Assembly (NCBI RefSeq): GCF_002836775.1
Contig: NZ_PJAQ01000028.1
Span: 124,001-188,000, forward strand
DNA length: 64,000 nucleotides
Direction of reading: 5' to 3'
DNA from: Colwellia sp. 12G3
Lineage (GTDB): Bacteria; Pseudomonadota; Gammaproteobacteria; Enterobacterales; Alteromonadaceae
Under the pieces are notes generated by a model. The model had not been told where the DNA came from and did not search any database. It was given only the letters and a program-made list of their open reading frames with translations. Numbering within the stretch: the first letter of the stretch is position 1; the number at the start of each line of letters is the position of its first letter. Below are positions 52,470 through 61,529 of the stretch, piece after piece. Both the position numbers and the translations under genes were made by a program.

Positions 52470-54923
52470 TCAAGGTATTACTTTCAAGATATTACTTTCA
52501 AGGCTAAGCTCAGGTGCTTTTGCTTTAATGGCTGCACCCGTTAACGATTGACCTACACGAATAAGTACAGCGGCTTTGCCTTGTTCAGTTAATGAAGAAC
52601 TAGACTGTAAAATCTCAATGTCGCCCTGCACTTCGAAGTTAATATTTTTTCCATTCACTGGCACGCTGTTACCTTGTGCATCAAATAACTGTGCATAAAC
52701 AAACACAACATCGTTAACGCCTGCCGTTGGGGCTTTGCCACTTTCATCAATAGTCAGTTTAATTGCGGTAGGCTTTTGCGGTGTCGTGACGTGATGCTCT
52801 GCAACTTGCTTGCCATCGATAAATGCTTTGGCAACTAACTGACCCGGCTTAAATGTTTTAACATCAAACTCAAAGGGTGGATGAGCTAAATGCGTTGAGT
52901 ATTTGTTTTGGCTTGGCGTATTTTTGGATATAAGCTTGCCATTCAACCAAAGCTCAACTTGATCAGCATTACTAAAAACACGTACTTTAGTTGATGACTT
53001 TTCTTTTAATTGAGAGCCGCTAAATTGAGCGTCATTCCATTCACTGGCAATAAACACCATAGGCCCTGAATCAAATAATGCTGATTGTTCACTGGCATCA
53101 CGCTGACTTTGGAAAAAATAATAGCTGTACTTAGGTAAACGATAAATATTCATAATGCCTGACGCTTCAAGATCAGACGAATAGCCGCGGTTGTAGTCAA
53201 ACATTACCCAGTAACTATCAGCAAATGCCGGTGTGGTTAAATTATCATTATGTGCTTCTTGTAAATTCCGCGCTTGTTGCAATAAACGTGCTTCACCTGA
53301 GTTTAATAACTGTCGACTAGTACGTTCTTCTTCTTTCAAATCAGCCCAGGCATCTTGATTTAATCCCGCATTTTGCGCGTAGTATTCCCAGTCACCATAT
53401 TCTGAAACATTGTAAGGCTTAGTAGGTGTTTCATAGTGCTTTTGTCTGTGTTGACGAGCTTGTAGGTATATATCAAACGCTGGTAACCAACCCGCTGATA
53501 ACCGCGTTGGATCTTCTTGATCAACAACACTTTTTAATTGCTCGACAAAACTATCTGGCATTGGAGATTCGTTTAATGAACATTCCCAAGCAAGTACACT
53601 GGCGTGATTACGGTCACGACGAATAAGGTCGCGGCAAGTTTGCAGTATTTGTGCTTTAAATTCAGGCGTATCTGAATAATATTGCCAGCCTAATATCGCA
53701 TCTAAAAGCACTAAACCGAGTTCATCTGATGCATTCATAAAGGCTTTTGAGTGAGGATAATGAGATAATCTAACATAATCAAAACCCGCTGATTTTATCT
53801 TTACCGCATCACGATAATCGGCTTGATGCGATGTGGCATAACCAACATGTGGATATTCTTGATGGCGATTAACACCACGTAAAAAAGTCACTTCGCCATT
53901 GATCAATAATTGATGTTTTGCATTAAATTCAAAGTGTCGTAAACCAATACGAGTTTGCTGTTGTTCAATCAATTGCTGGTCTAGATAAATTTCACTAACA
54001 AGTTGATACAAGTTAGGGGTTTTCGGGCTCCATAACTGCGCATCTTTAACGGTTAATTGTTGGCTAAATTGTTTAGCCGTATTGGCTAATAATGTACTGA
54101 CTTCATATTCAGTTTGTGAAATTAATTGGCCATTAAATAATAACTTCTGCTTGAGAACAAAACCCTTGGTTTCATCATATTGATTGGCAATATGGGTTTT
54201 AATATCAACAATAGAGCTTTCTTTACTTATTCTTGGAAAAGTAACAAACACACCACCACTGGCAACTTTATCCGCGAGTATTTCATCGGTGATGTGTAAT
54301 GGATTTTTTATGATTAAATTAACACCACGGTAAAGTCCGCCATAGGTATTGAAATCTAAGGTTTCTAACGGTTTTGGACCTATAGTAGGGTTATCAATAT
54401 TTTTCAATTTAACCTTTAAAATGTTATCACTGTTAAAGCTTACTAATTCAGTTAGATCAATAGTAAAAGGCAAATAACCACCTAAATGTTCTGCGATCTT
54501 TTTATCATTTAACCACACCTCGGCATGACTCATTGCCCCTTCAAAACGGATGAAAATTTTATTGTTTTTCCATTTTGAATCAATCTTTAACTGCTTTTGA
54601 TACCAAGAAGTTCCTTGCCATTGATCATTAACGATTAGCGGTTCTATTTTTGGCGTGTGCGGTAAATTAACTAATTGCCACTTTTCTTGACTTAGTTCAT
54701 TGCTAGCGTTTGAATTTGAGTTTGAAGTTGAAGTTGAAGTTGAAGTTAAACTTTGGGCTAACTCTAAACGTTTAAACAGCCAGCCTTGGTTAATATTAAC
54801 GATGGACGAAACGGCTAAAGTATCTACTGACGATTCTTCCGTCTGACTACAACTAACCAGAGTAAAGCTAAAGAATAGTGATAAAAAGACAACAGTGACT
54901 TGAGATGAAAAGAGTTTAAACAC
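52470..54923 (-). CDS. GH2-family glycoside hydrolase, lipoprotein
   Basis: The 817-aa GH2 enzyme has a lipobox (FTLVSC). The start is the GTG at 54923 (AGGA upstream) rather than the frame limit at 54983, which would overlap the neighbour region. It has a jelly-roll sugar-binding domain, an Ig-like domain and a TIM barrel with acid/base Glu452 in SLNESP and nucleophile Glu508 in VSEYGDWE. C-terminal domains resemble DUF4982 and a Big-type domain. A repeated Ser/Thr/Asn linker encoded by 6-bp repeats (54711-54748) lies near residue 60-75. Probably an exo-beta-galactosidase, but beta-glucuronidase or mannosidase cannot be excluded. No LacZ C-terminal domain. Confidence 0.85.
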   Translation of the reverse strand: MFKLFSSQVTVVFLSLFFSFTLVSCSQTEESSVDTLAVSSIVNINQGWLFKRLELAQSLTSTSTSTSNSNSNASNELSQEKWQLVNLPHTPKIEPLIVNDQWQGTSWYQKQLKIDSKWKNNKIFIRFEGAMSHAEVWLNDKKIAEHLGGYLPFTIDLTELVSFNSDNILKVKLKNIDNPTIGPKPLETLDFNTYGGLYRGVNLIIKNPLHITDEILADKVASGGVFVTFPRISKESSIVDIKTHIANQYDETKGFVLKQKLLFNGQLISQTEYEVSTLLANTAKQFSQQLTVKDAQLWSPKTPNLYQLVSEIYLDQQLIEQQQTRIGLRHFEFNAKHQLLINGEVTFLRGVNRHQEYPHVGYATSHQADYRDAVKIKSAGFDYVRLSHYPHSKAFMNASDELGLVLLDAILGWQYYSDTPEFKAQILQTCRDLIRRDRNHASVLAWECSLNESPMPDSFVEQLKSVVDQEDPTRLSAGWLPAFDIYLQARQHRQKHYETPTKPYNVSEYGDWEYYAQNAGLNQDAWADLKEEERTSRQLLNSGEARLLQQARNLQEAHNDNLTTPAFADSYWVMFDYNRGYSSDLEASGIMNIYRLPKYSYYFFQSQRDASEQSALFDSGPMVFIASEWNDAQFSGSQLKEKSSTKVRVFSNADQVELWLNGKLISKNTPSQNKYSTHLAHPPFEFDVKTFKPGQLVAKAFIDGKQVAEHHVTTPQKPTAIKLTIDESGKAPTAGVNDVVFVYAQLFDAQGNSVPVNGKNINFEVQGDIEILQSSSSLTEQGKAAVLIRVGQSLTGAAIKAKAPELSLESNILKVIP

Positions 54924-54988
54924 ATTAATTCCTAAATTTATTTTTATTTTTTTTGAACTGCTGAAAACTTGGTTAAACAACACAGCGG

Positions 54989-55570
54989 TTATTTAGTCTT
55001 TAGACGCTCAAGATACTCATCATGAGTTAATAATTGCTTAACTGAGTGAGCTAACGACTCACTTACATTTTTAAAATATTGTTTGTTCTCGTCTGCATTA
55101 GTGGCATCTACTACTGGGCCGTAACCAAGTGGGAACATTCCCACTCCAGATAATGCAGCATGCCAACTATTAGATCCAAATAATTCGTTATCATTACGAA
55201 CCAAGCGGCCTTGGCTTCTGTATAATGCCAATTTAGTTTGTAATGATGGCCGTATATTTCTGCTTTGCCAGTCTTGCCAAAAGGGTGAATCAGTGCGTTG
55301 GCTAGTGCAATAGTGGGTAACGATAAAATCGCGTAATCATTGGTATTCCCAATCCATTAAACGGTTATATTCCTGCTCTGTTTCTTGCGCCAAACTTTGA
55401 TTAGGTAACATGTTGGCAAAATTAAGTGCCGCACGCATGATCAATTTGTTACTAACATCACTTGCCACAACAGTGGAAGTATCTACCGTAATATTCACTT
55501 GTGCCTGAGCACTGAGCGCTATATTTCCAGACCACAGTAAGATTAATAATTTAACTATTTTTTGCTTCAT
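54989..55570 (-). pseudogene. Chimeric remnant: foreign signal peptide fused to tryptophan-halogenase C-terminus
   Basis: From ATG 55570 the frame gives a signal peptide and mature start (AQAQVNITVDTSTVVASDVS), then switches near residue 41-45 into MRAALNFANMLPNQSLAQE and EYNRLMDWEYQ, a halogenase-type segment. A TGA follows at 55337-55339, where a CGA (Arg) is expected, and the same frame continues LRDFIVTHYC...SPFWQDW...NELFGSNSWHAALSGVG to 54989. That tail matches the end of FAD-dependent tryptophan halogenases (PF04820), but the FAD-binding and active-site parts are missing. So a deletion joined two genes and a nonsense mutation followed. Dead gene. Confidence 0.8.
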
Positions 55571-55716
55571 TATATTGCCTTTTAATTTTTATTATATTTT
55601 TTGACAGCACAAATCCTTATGTCTCCACCACACTTTAAAACGCTTAATACCATACCAATGAATAATCATTACAATCATTGGCACAAAGACCATTACAATA
55701 ATCACACAATCAAAGA

Positions 55717-55728
55717 GTAAGCGCTTAC
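55717..55728. promoter_or_regulatory. Perfect palindromic operator-like site
   Basis: GTAAGCGCTTAC is a perfect 12-bp dyad with a central GCGC, the form of several LacI-family operators. It lies 147 bp upstream of the chimeric pseudogene and may control it and the GH2 gene downstream. Regulator not identified. Confidence 0.5.
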
Positions 55729-55931
55729 CTTTCAAGGTCAAATCACATTGTTTAAAATGTAAACAAATCGAACAATATTTTTATAATCAATTTATTGGTG
55801 AGTTAATTGATAGAAATCTGAAAAACTTAACGATAATGAACATATGAGAACAGATTTTGATGGTGAATAACCTGAAAGATAAATACATCAGTTTTCAAAT
55901 GAAACGTATTTATACAAAGACTCAACGCCTA

Positions 55932-57707
55932 TTATTTATCACCAACTTTAGAAATAATAGGCGCTATAGCACCGATATGAACTTGGCCGTTGAGGTTATT
56001 ACCTAATATATCGTGAGTTACCGTTAATCCACCACTACGACTATTACCCTGTAAACCGTTGCTATTGGGTAATGGCAGTATAGCGATACCTTTGTTGGCA
56101 ATTAAAGAATGATTAGTTGGTTGATAATCAACAATAGTATCACCACCATTATTAACAAATAGCGGTTCGCCTATAACAGCACTCATGTTTTCCATCACCC
56201 CAACCACGGGCCAATCTTGGGCTGAAAGAAAGAGGTTATTAGTCATATTCACGTTTTTTGTGGAATTTTTACCCTTCACTAACTGATATCTTTTTTCGGG
56301 TAAGTAATAACTGCCCTGCTTGAAATAGAAGATATTATTGGCAATAACCGCCCCATCGGTATTTTGATGTGTAGCCACTTGCGCAACGTGCTCAACATAA
56401 ATGGTATTGTTATAAATGTAGTTATTTACCGGCGCAATATTCGCGTTAACTTTCCTGCCCTTCATACCAACAAAACCACTAAACCATAGCGTTTTTCCAT
56501 CATGAGTTGCTTTACCATAAGGCCGGTTTTTATCACCTTTTACTCGGTAACCGTCATTAACACTCACATTGTAGCGATAACTGTTATTTCGGTTGTTACC
56601 CAAAATTTCAATAAAAGCGCCTTCGTTATTCATGCTTAAATTGTATTGAATAACGATGTTTGAGCAATGAAAGTCGATATGAAAGCCTGCTGAATCGGCT
56701 GGGCCAACGGCGTTTTTAAATTCATTATATTCAACCAATACATCGTTGGTATTCCATGTCCACATACCACTGCCGCGTCCCCATTTACGGCCGTCAACTT
56801 TACCGCTATCAAAATCACGACTGCTGCCAGTGCGATCTGTTCTATTATGTGCAACTAGGCTGCCATCAACGGCACCAAACATAATGCCTGGTCCGCCAAT
56901 ATCGTGAAGGTAATTATTTTCTAGCGTAATATTTTTGAACAGTTTTTTTAATATGGGATAAGGTGTTTTTTGAATTTTAGGATTGTTCGCCATGGTTTTG
57001 ATGCCTGTATGAGCAACATCATATATCTCACTATTCTTAATCGTTATGTCTGTTAATAAGGTATTGGCGCCACTGCTACGATTAAACAGATAAATACCAT
57101 ACCCATAAGCTTGTGTGCCATTTTGGGTATTAACATCACCCGCTCGGTCGATATCTCCAAAGCTATAATGGAAAACATCATGAATTTTTAAGTTATCTAA
57201 GGTGATGTGGCCAAATGTTTTGTTATATTTTTTATCGATATAGATTAAAACGCCCAGTCTCATGGCTTGAGGGGTTTTTCTATCAGCAATTTTACGCGCT
57301 TTACCACCATTGGCTTCAATATCAATATTGCTGACATTAATATGGCTACTATTTTTTATTTCAATGCCAGAGAGCTCTCCTGCGGCGTTGATATAAGCAC
57401 GCTGCTTACTCTCACCAAATGTCGATATATTAATGGGCTTTGTCGCACTGCCAGACTCATCAATAATGCGTAAACTGCCGTTAAACTTATCTCCGGCTTT
57501 AAAAAAAACATTATCGCCGGGGTTTAATTTAAGTGAATTAATTTTATTCAGTGAGGCAAAGGGTTTAGTCTCACTACCTTTATTTTTATCATTACCATAT
57601 TGACTTGAGACATAATAATTTTGTCCCTGAGCACTCGTCGCGATACATCCAATAAAGACTATACTACTAAATTTATTTACTATATTTTTATATGTTAAGT
57701 TCATCAT
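55932..57707 (-). CDS. Secreted right-handed parallel beta-helix protein
   Basis: The 591-aa protein has a signal peptide (ending ATSAQGQN). It begins YYVSSQYGNDKNKGSETKPF and NPGDNVFFKAGDKFNG, the same opening as the helix half of the esterase fusion at 44053. Repeated turns with Asn ladders (IVIQYNLSMNNEGAFIE, DVLVEYNEFKNAVGPA) indicate a right-handed parallel beta-helix. This fold is used by GH28-, GH82-, GH110-, GH120- and PL6-type enzymes; the exact family is not assigned. No Shine-Dalgarno is evident before the double ATG. Likely secreted polysaccharide-active enzyme. Confidence 0.8.
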   Translation of the reverse strand: MMNLTYKNIVNKFSSIVFIGCIATSAQGQNYYVSSQYGNDKNKGSETKPFASLNKINSLKLNPGDNVFFKAGDKFNGSLRIIDESGSATKPINISTFGESKQRAYINAAGELSGIEIKNSSHINVSNIDIEANGGKARKIADRKTPQAMRLGVLIYIDKKYNKTFGHITLDNLKIHDVFHYSFGDIDRAGDVNTQNGTQAYGYGIYLFNRSSGANTLLTDITIKNSEIYDVAHTGIKTMANNPKIQKTPYPILKKLFKNITLENNYLHDIGGPGIMFGAVDGSLVAHNRTDRTGSSRDFDSGKVDGRKWGRGSGMWTWNTNDVLVEYNEFKNAVGPADSAGFHIDFHCSNIVIQYNLSMNNEGAFIEILGNNRNNSYRYNVSVNDGYRVKGDKNRPYGKATHDGKTLWFSGFVGMKGRKVNANIAPVNNYIYNNTIYVEHVAQVATHQNTDGAVIANNIFYFKQGSYYLPEKRYQLVKGKNSTKNVNMTNNLFLSAQDWPVVGVMENMSAVIGEPLFVNNGGDTIVDYQPTNHSLIANKGIAILPLPNSNGLQGNSRSGGLTVTHDILGNNLNGQVHIGAIAPIISKVGDK

Positions 57708-57733
57708 TTAATTAAACTATCCAAAGCGATAAA

Positions 57734-58945
57734 TTACTCAAAAATACTAAGATCCCAATTATCTTGCCAAGTAATTCGCATTACTCCATCAACAAACTCA
57801 ACAGGTAACCATATATAACGACCATCTATTGCATTATCTGGACGCCACAGATCAAACATGGCAATAAAATGACCGGGCTTATTCTGCAGCGCTAATAAAT
57901 GGGTACTTTGTCCGCCAAAGGTTTTATTGGCACCAAAGCCATTTTCAGGGTTGATGCCAAGGGTTGGATTGTTTAGCTTATTCCAAGGGCCCAAAATATG
58001 TTTTGCAATATATTGTTTGGCCGCGTTAGGTTTCCAACCACTAAGCCCTGAAGTCAGTAAATGATATTGTCCCGCTCGATAAGCAATGGCAGGAGCTTCA
58101 TCTTGCCCGCCTGAATACATTCTTATAAAACGACCTGAATGAGATAAGTAATCGTCGTTAAGTAAAGAGATATGTAATGTTTGATTTTCTTCAGAAGAAT
58201 ACAGTTGATAAGCTTTTCCGTCCTTATCTTTAAACAAAGTCATATCACGAGCCATTTGCCCGCCTGTAAAGTCACGCGATAAAAACGTTAAAGATTTGTA
58301 GCCTTTAATGTTATTTTTTAACTTTTCCGGTACCTCTTTTTCCTGTTGCATTAATTCAAATGCTTGCTTTTCTTGTGCTGTAATATTAATCGGTAAGTGC
58401 TTAGCATTAGGGCGTACACTTTTAATAAAACGATATGGGCCCGTTGGTTTATCAGCAACAGCAACACCTGTACGAGCGGCTTTATACCCTTGTCCTTTCA
58501 GTTCAAGATGAAACCACATGACAAACTTCCCTGTAGTCTCATTGAAAAGTACTTTAGGTCGTTCAATTATCGCCCCCTTAGTTATCTCACTTTTAGCATC
58601 ATCAGATACCTTAAGCGCAATACCTGCATCCTTCCAGTTTGTCAAATTTTCTGAGATATAAACATGAACACCTACGTGCGCTTTATTACCCGTTTTTCCT
58701 GCAACCTTGTGTTCACCAAACCAATAGTACTTTCCCTCATGGTTTAATACACCGCCACCATGGGCGTTAATGTGTACGCCATTATCATCTTTCCAAAGCT
58801 TTGCTGGTTGAAAGTCATCTACCTCTTCTAACGCCTGAGCCTTATTAACAGACAAGGTTATCAGCATGACAAAACTGACGATTGAAAATAATCGGTACAG
58901 GGATATTTTTTTAAACATTTTATTTATATTAGTGAAAAAACTCAT
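57734..58945 (-). CDS. GH43-like enzyme, exo-beta-1,3-galactanase type
   Basis: The 403-aa protein has an N-terminal signal segment (about residues 17-39, ending KAQALEE) and a five-bladed beta-propeller. The segment VHINAHGGGVLNHEGKYYWFGE is typical of the GH43 subfamilies 24 and 34 that include exo-beta-1,3-galactanases. Later conserved parts are SRDFTGGQMARDMTLFKD and GGQDEAPAIAYRAG, which likely supply the acid residue. No carbohydrate-binding domain is attached. Its neighbours are the beta-helix gene (26 bp downstream) and a second GH43. If the assignment holds, beta-1,3-galactosyl linkages are a target. Confidence 0.75.
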   Translation of the reverse strand: MSFFTNINKMFKKISLYRLFSIVSFVMLITLSVNKAQALEEVDDFQPAKLWKDDNGVHINAHGGGVLNHEGKYYWFGEHKVAGKTGNKAHVGVHVYISENLTNWKDAGIALKVSDDAKSEITKGAIIERPKVLFNETTGKFVMWFHLELKGQGYKAARTGVAVADKPTGPYRFIKSVRPNAKHLPINITAQEKQAFELMQQEKEVPEKLKNNIKGYKSLTFLSRDFTGGQMARDMTLFKDKDGKAYQLYSSEENQTLHISLLNDDYLSHSGRFIRMYSGGQDEAPAIAYRAGQYHLLTSGLSGWKPNAAKQYIAKHILGPWNKLNNPTLGINPENGFGANKTFGGQSTHLLALQNKPGHFIAMFDLWRPDNAIDGRYIWLPVEFVDGVMRITWQDNWDLSIFE

Positions 58946-58957
58946 ATTCTTTCATCC

Positions 58958-59959
58958 TTAAAGCTTAGGCTGCTGATAAATTAGTGGAATTATCTTCCCT
59001 CTCTTATCAAACTGAATTTCGTCAAAGTGTACTGAACGTTGTTTGCTATTTTTAGATAATAATTTACTGTGATAAAAGACATACCACTTGTTGTTAAATT
59101 CAGTAATAGAGCCATGACTAGTGCCTGCGCCAACAGGTGTCATTACTTCACCAACATAGTCGAAAGGTCCAAGTGGATTAGTTGCCATGGCATAAACTAA
59201 GGTGGTATTTTTTTCCCAACCGTTGGAATACATATAGTAGTAATAGTCCCCACGTTTAAATATCCAGGGACCTTCACCATACCAACCACCACCCGTTTTT
59301 TCGGTGAAATGCTCAATGCCATTTATTTGAAGCGGTTGAATATCTCCGCCAAGTTCTATCATGTTGTCTTTAAGCTTGACCACTCTAGCGTCGCGACAAC
59401 CAAAATATAGATAAGATTGCCCGTCATCATCAATCAATATCGCCGGATCAATAGGCTCGTTACCAATAAGCTGTTCATTACCTGTTTTATCTATAAGTGG
59501 TTTGCCTAAAGGGTCAACAAAGCCTGAGGTGGGTGAATCACTAACGGCTACGCCAATTTTGGCTTGTTCGACTGGATAATAAAAATAGTATTTGCCATTG
59601 CGCTCTACTGCATCAGGCGCCCAAGCTTGTTTTGATGCCCATGAAACGTCATCAAGACTAAAAAAAGCACCATGGTCAACCCAGCTATTTAAGTCACTGG
59701 TGGAGAATACATGCCAGTCGGTCATATCAAAATGGGCATTATTATCGGTACCATCTCGATCATGAGAGGTGTACAAATAAAGTTTATCGCCGAAAACACG
59801 AGCAGAGGGATCTGCGGTATAAATATGACGAATAAGTGGATTGCCCTCATTCTTAAATTCAACAAGCGGTGATAACGTACAGCCACCAAACAACAATGCT
59901 AAGCACAATAAAGCGAAACAGAATACTGAGTTTACGTTGAGTGAAATACGTTTATTCAT
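58958..59959 (-). CDS. GH43-family glycosidase, lipoprotein
   Basis: This 333-aa five-bladed propeller has lipobox LLFGGC (Cys27). GH43 catalytic residues are in place: base Asp50 in YTADPSARVF, pKa-modulating Asp171 in EPIDPAILID and acid Glu229 in GWYGEGPWIFK. Such enzymes are mostly alpha-L-arabinofuranosidases, beta-xylosidases or galactosidases. The ATG at 59959 has GGAG six bases upstream, whereas the ATG at 59971 overlaps the sulfatase stop and lacks a site. Specificity is unknown. Confidence 0.85.
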   Translation of the reverse strand: MNKRISLNVNSVFCFALLCLALLFGGCTLSPLVEFKNEGNPLIRHIYTADPSARVFGDKLYLYTSHDRDGTDNNAHFDMTDWHVFSTSDLNSWVDHGAFFSLDDVSWASKQAWAPDAVERNGKYYFYYPVEQAKIGVAVSDSPTSGFVDPLGKPLIDKTGNEQLIGNEPIDPAILIDDDGQSYLYFGCRDARVVKLKDNMIELGGDIQPLQINGIEHFTEKTGGGWYGEGPWIFKRGDYYYYMYSNGWEKNTTLVYAMATNPLGPFDYVGEVMTPVGAGTSHGSITEFNNKWYVFYHSKLLSKNSKQRSVHFDEIQFDKRGKIIPLIYQQPKL

Positions 59960-59970
59960 GAAATTCTCCA

Positions 59971-61518
59971 TTAAAGTTTCTTAGGATTTTTATTTGCTTT
60001 CTTTTTTTGTTTCTTTGTTTTATTTTTGTTTGTGTCTTCAGCACTGGCTTTCTTTAGACGCTGTTTATCTGCACCAAAAAGACTCCAATCAGCAATGTAT
60101 TCTTCAATTGTTGGCGCTTCATTTTCAGGTAACAATGCCGCTAATTCTTTAACTTTAGATTTATATTCAGGCAGGTTTGCCAGGTTATGCCATTCGTTGT
60201 TATCTTTTTGATGATTATATAGCTCTTGTTCACCATTAAAGTATTGAATAAAGCGCCAGTTTTCTGTGCGAACGGCATAATTCCCACGACCCCAACTTGC
60301 AATAGCAGGCGATAAAACGGGAGCTGATTGATCTAATAACTGTGGAACTAAACTGTTACCGTCAACATACTCTGGTACGGTTAATCCTGCCATGTCAGCC
60401 AAGGTTCTATAAACATTAATGAGGGTAACCGCTTGCGTTACTTTACGGCCTTTTGCGACGCCCTTTTCTCTTCTATCATGAATGATGAACGGTACTCGAT
60501 TAGCTTCTTCCCATAAGGTGAATTTTTTAAACGATCTCTTCTCACCTAAGTGAAAACCATGATCTGACCATAAAATAACAATAGTATTATCTGCTTGCGG
60601 GCTATTTTCAACAGCTTCCATGATGCGGCCAACATTGTAGTCTGCCCACGAGATGCAAGATAAATAGGCTTTCCTTACGTCTCCCCATTGGTTGTTATTG
60701 GTGAACTTATTATCATCACCCGCCCTGCGCATGCTATTGCCTTCTTTACCAATATCATTCAAGTCACTGGCTAATATGGCTGGTGGGGTAATTTTTTCTG
60801 GCAATGCATCGTAAAACTCTTCCGGACAATCAAAAGGTAAATGAGGCTTTACTATGCCTATTGCAGCAAAATAAGGTTTATCATTTTTTTTACTATTTTT
60901 AATCACATCAATACCATATGACGCCACTTGATAATCAGTTAATTCTGCATATGGGTTAGTCGTTGGTCTAAATGAGTTTTTGCTATTTGTGTGAAAGCCT
61001 TTATCTTTAGCAAATGTTCTTGGGGAGTTATCTTTGGTTAAATAGTCAGTCCACTCAAGGTCACTATATTCTGGACCATGGTGAATTTTCCCTGAGCCAA
61101 AGGTTTGATAACCATTGTCTTTTAAAAATCGCGGTAAGCTAGTGTATTTTTCATGTAGTTGCTGGTGTATGTCAAAATCATAAAATGGGTATAGGCCTGA
61201 GTTGTAAGGCTCAACGCCATATAACAAAGCATTACGACTTGGCGAGCAGCCAGGCGCGACACTGTGGGCATTCATGAAAGCCACACCATCGTTTGCTAAT
61301 TTATCCATATTAGGTGTTATTGCTTGTGGATGTCCGTCCATAAAGCCTACCCAATCGTTCATATCATCAATAGCAATAAACACAATATTAGGTTTAGCCG
61401 ATGTTGATGATTTGCTTTCTTGTTTATCAGTCATCGCATGCGCAGAGAAAGCGCATAATAAAATGGCGATAATAAAAATTTTCAAAGGCGAATTTGACAT
61501 AAAGGTGCTCTGTTTCAT
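59971..61518 (-). CDS. Secreted sulfatase, iduronate-2-sulfatase-like (S1)
   Basis: This 515-aa sulfatase has a signal peptide (ending AFSAHA). Metal-binding start NIVFIAIDDMNDWVG gives Asp51/Asp52; formylglycine site CSPSR has Cys91; ILWSDHGFHLGEKRSFKKFTLWEEANRVPF is the iduronate-sulfatase-type block. A Lys/Asn-rich tail of about 30 residues at the C-terminus is unusual. It precedes the GH43 gene and follows another sulfatase gene, so the enzymes probably act on one glycan. Confidence 0.92.
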   Translation of the reverse strand: MKQSTFMSNSPLKIFIIAILLCAFSAHAMTDKQESKSSTSAKPNIVFIAIDDMNDWVGFMDGHPQAITPNMDKLANDGVAFMNAHSVAPGCSPSRNALLYGVEPYNSGLYPFYDFDIHQQLHEKYTSLPRFLKDNGYQTFGSGKIHHGPEYSDLEWTDYLTKDNSPRTFAKDKGFHTNSKNSFRPTTNPYAELTDYQVASYGIDVIKNSKKNDKPYFAAIGIVKPHLPFDCPEEFYDALPEKITPPAILASDLNDIGKEGNSMRRAGDDNKFTNNNQWGDVRKAYLSCISWADYNVGRIMEAVENSPQADNTIVILWSDHGFHLGEKRSFKKFTLWEEANRVPFIIHDRREKGVAKGRKVTQAVTLINVYRTLADMAGLTVPEYVDGNSLVPQLLDQSAPVLSPAIASWGRGNYAVRTENWRFIQYFNGEQELYNHQKDNNEWHNLANLPEYKSKVKELAALLPENEAPTIEEYIADWSLFGADKQRLKKASAEDTNKNKTKKQKKKANKNPKKL

Positions 61519-61529
61519 TATTAATTATA

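Noticed and set aside
54989-55231. Independent 80-aa gene
   Set aside because: Its sequence is the in-frame continuation, after a TGA, of the halogenase-type segment upstream; the apparent start is internal.
58958-59959. GH117 neoagarobiose hydrolase
   Set aside because: The catalytic motifs (TADPSARV, IDPAILID, YGEGPWIF) are those of GH43, and no GH117-specific pattern was seen.
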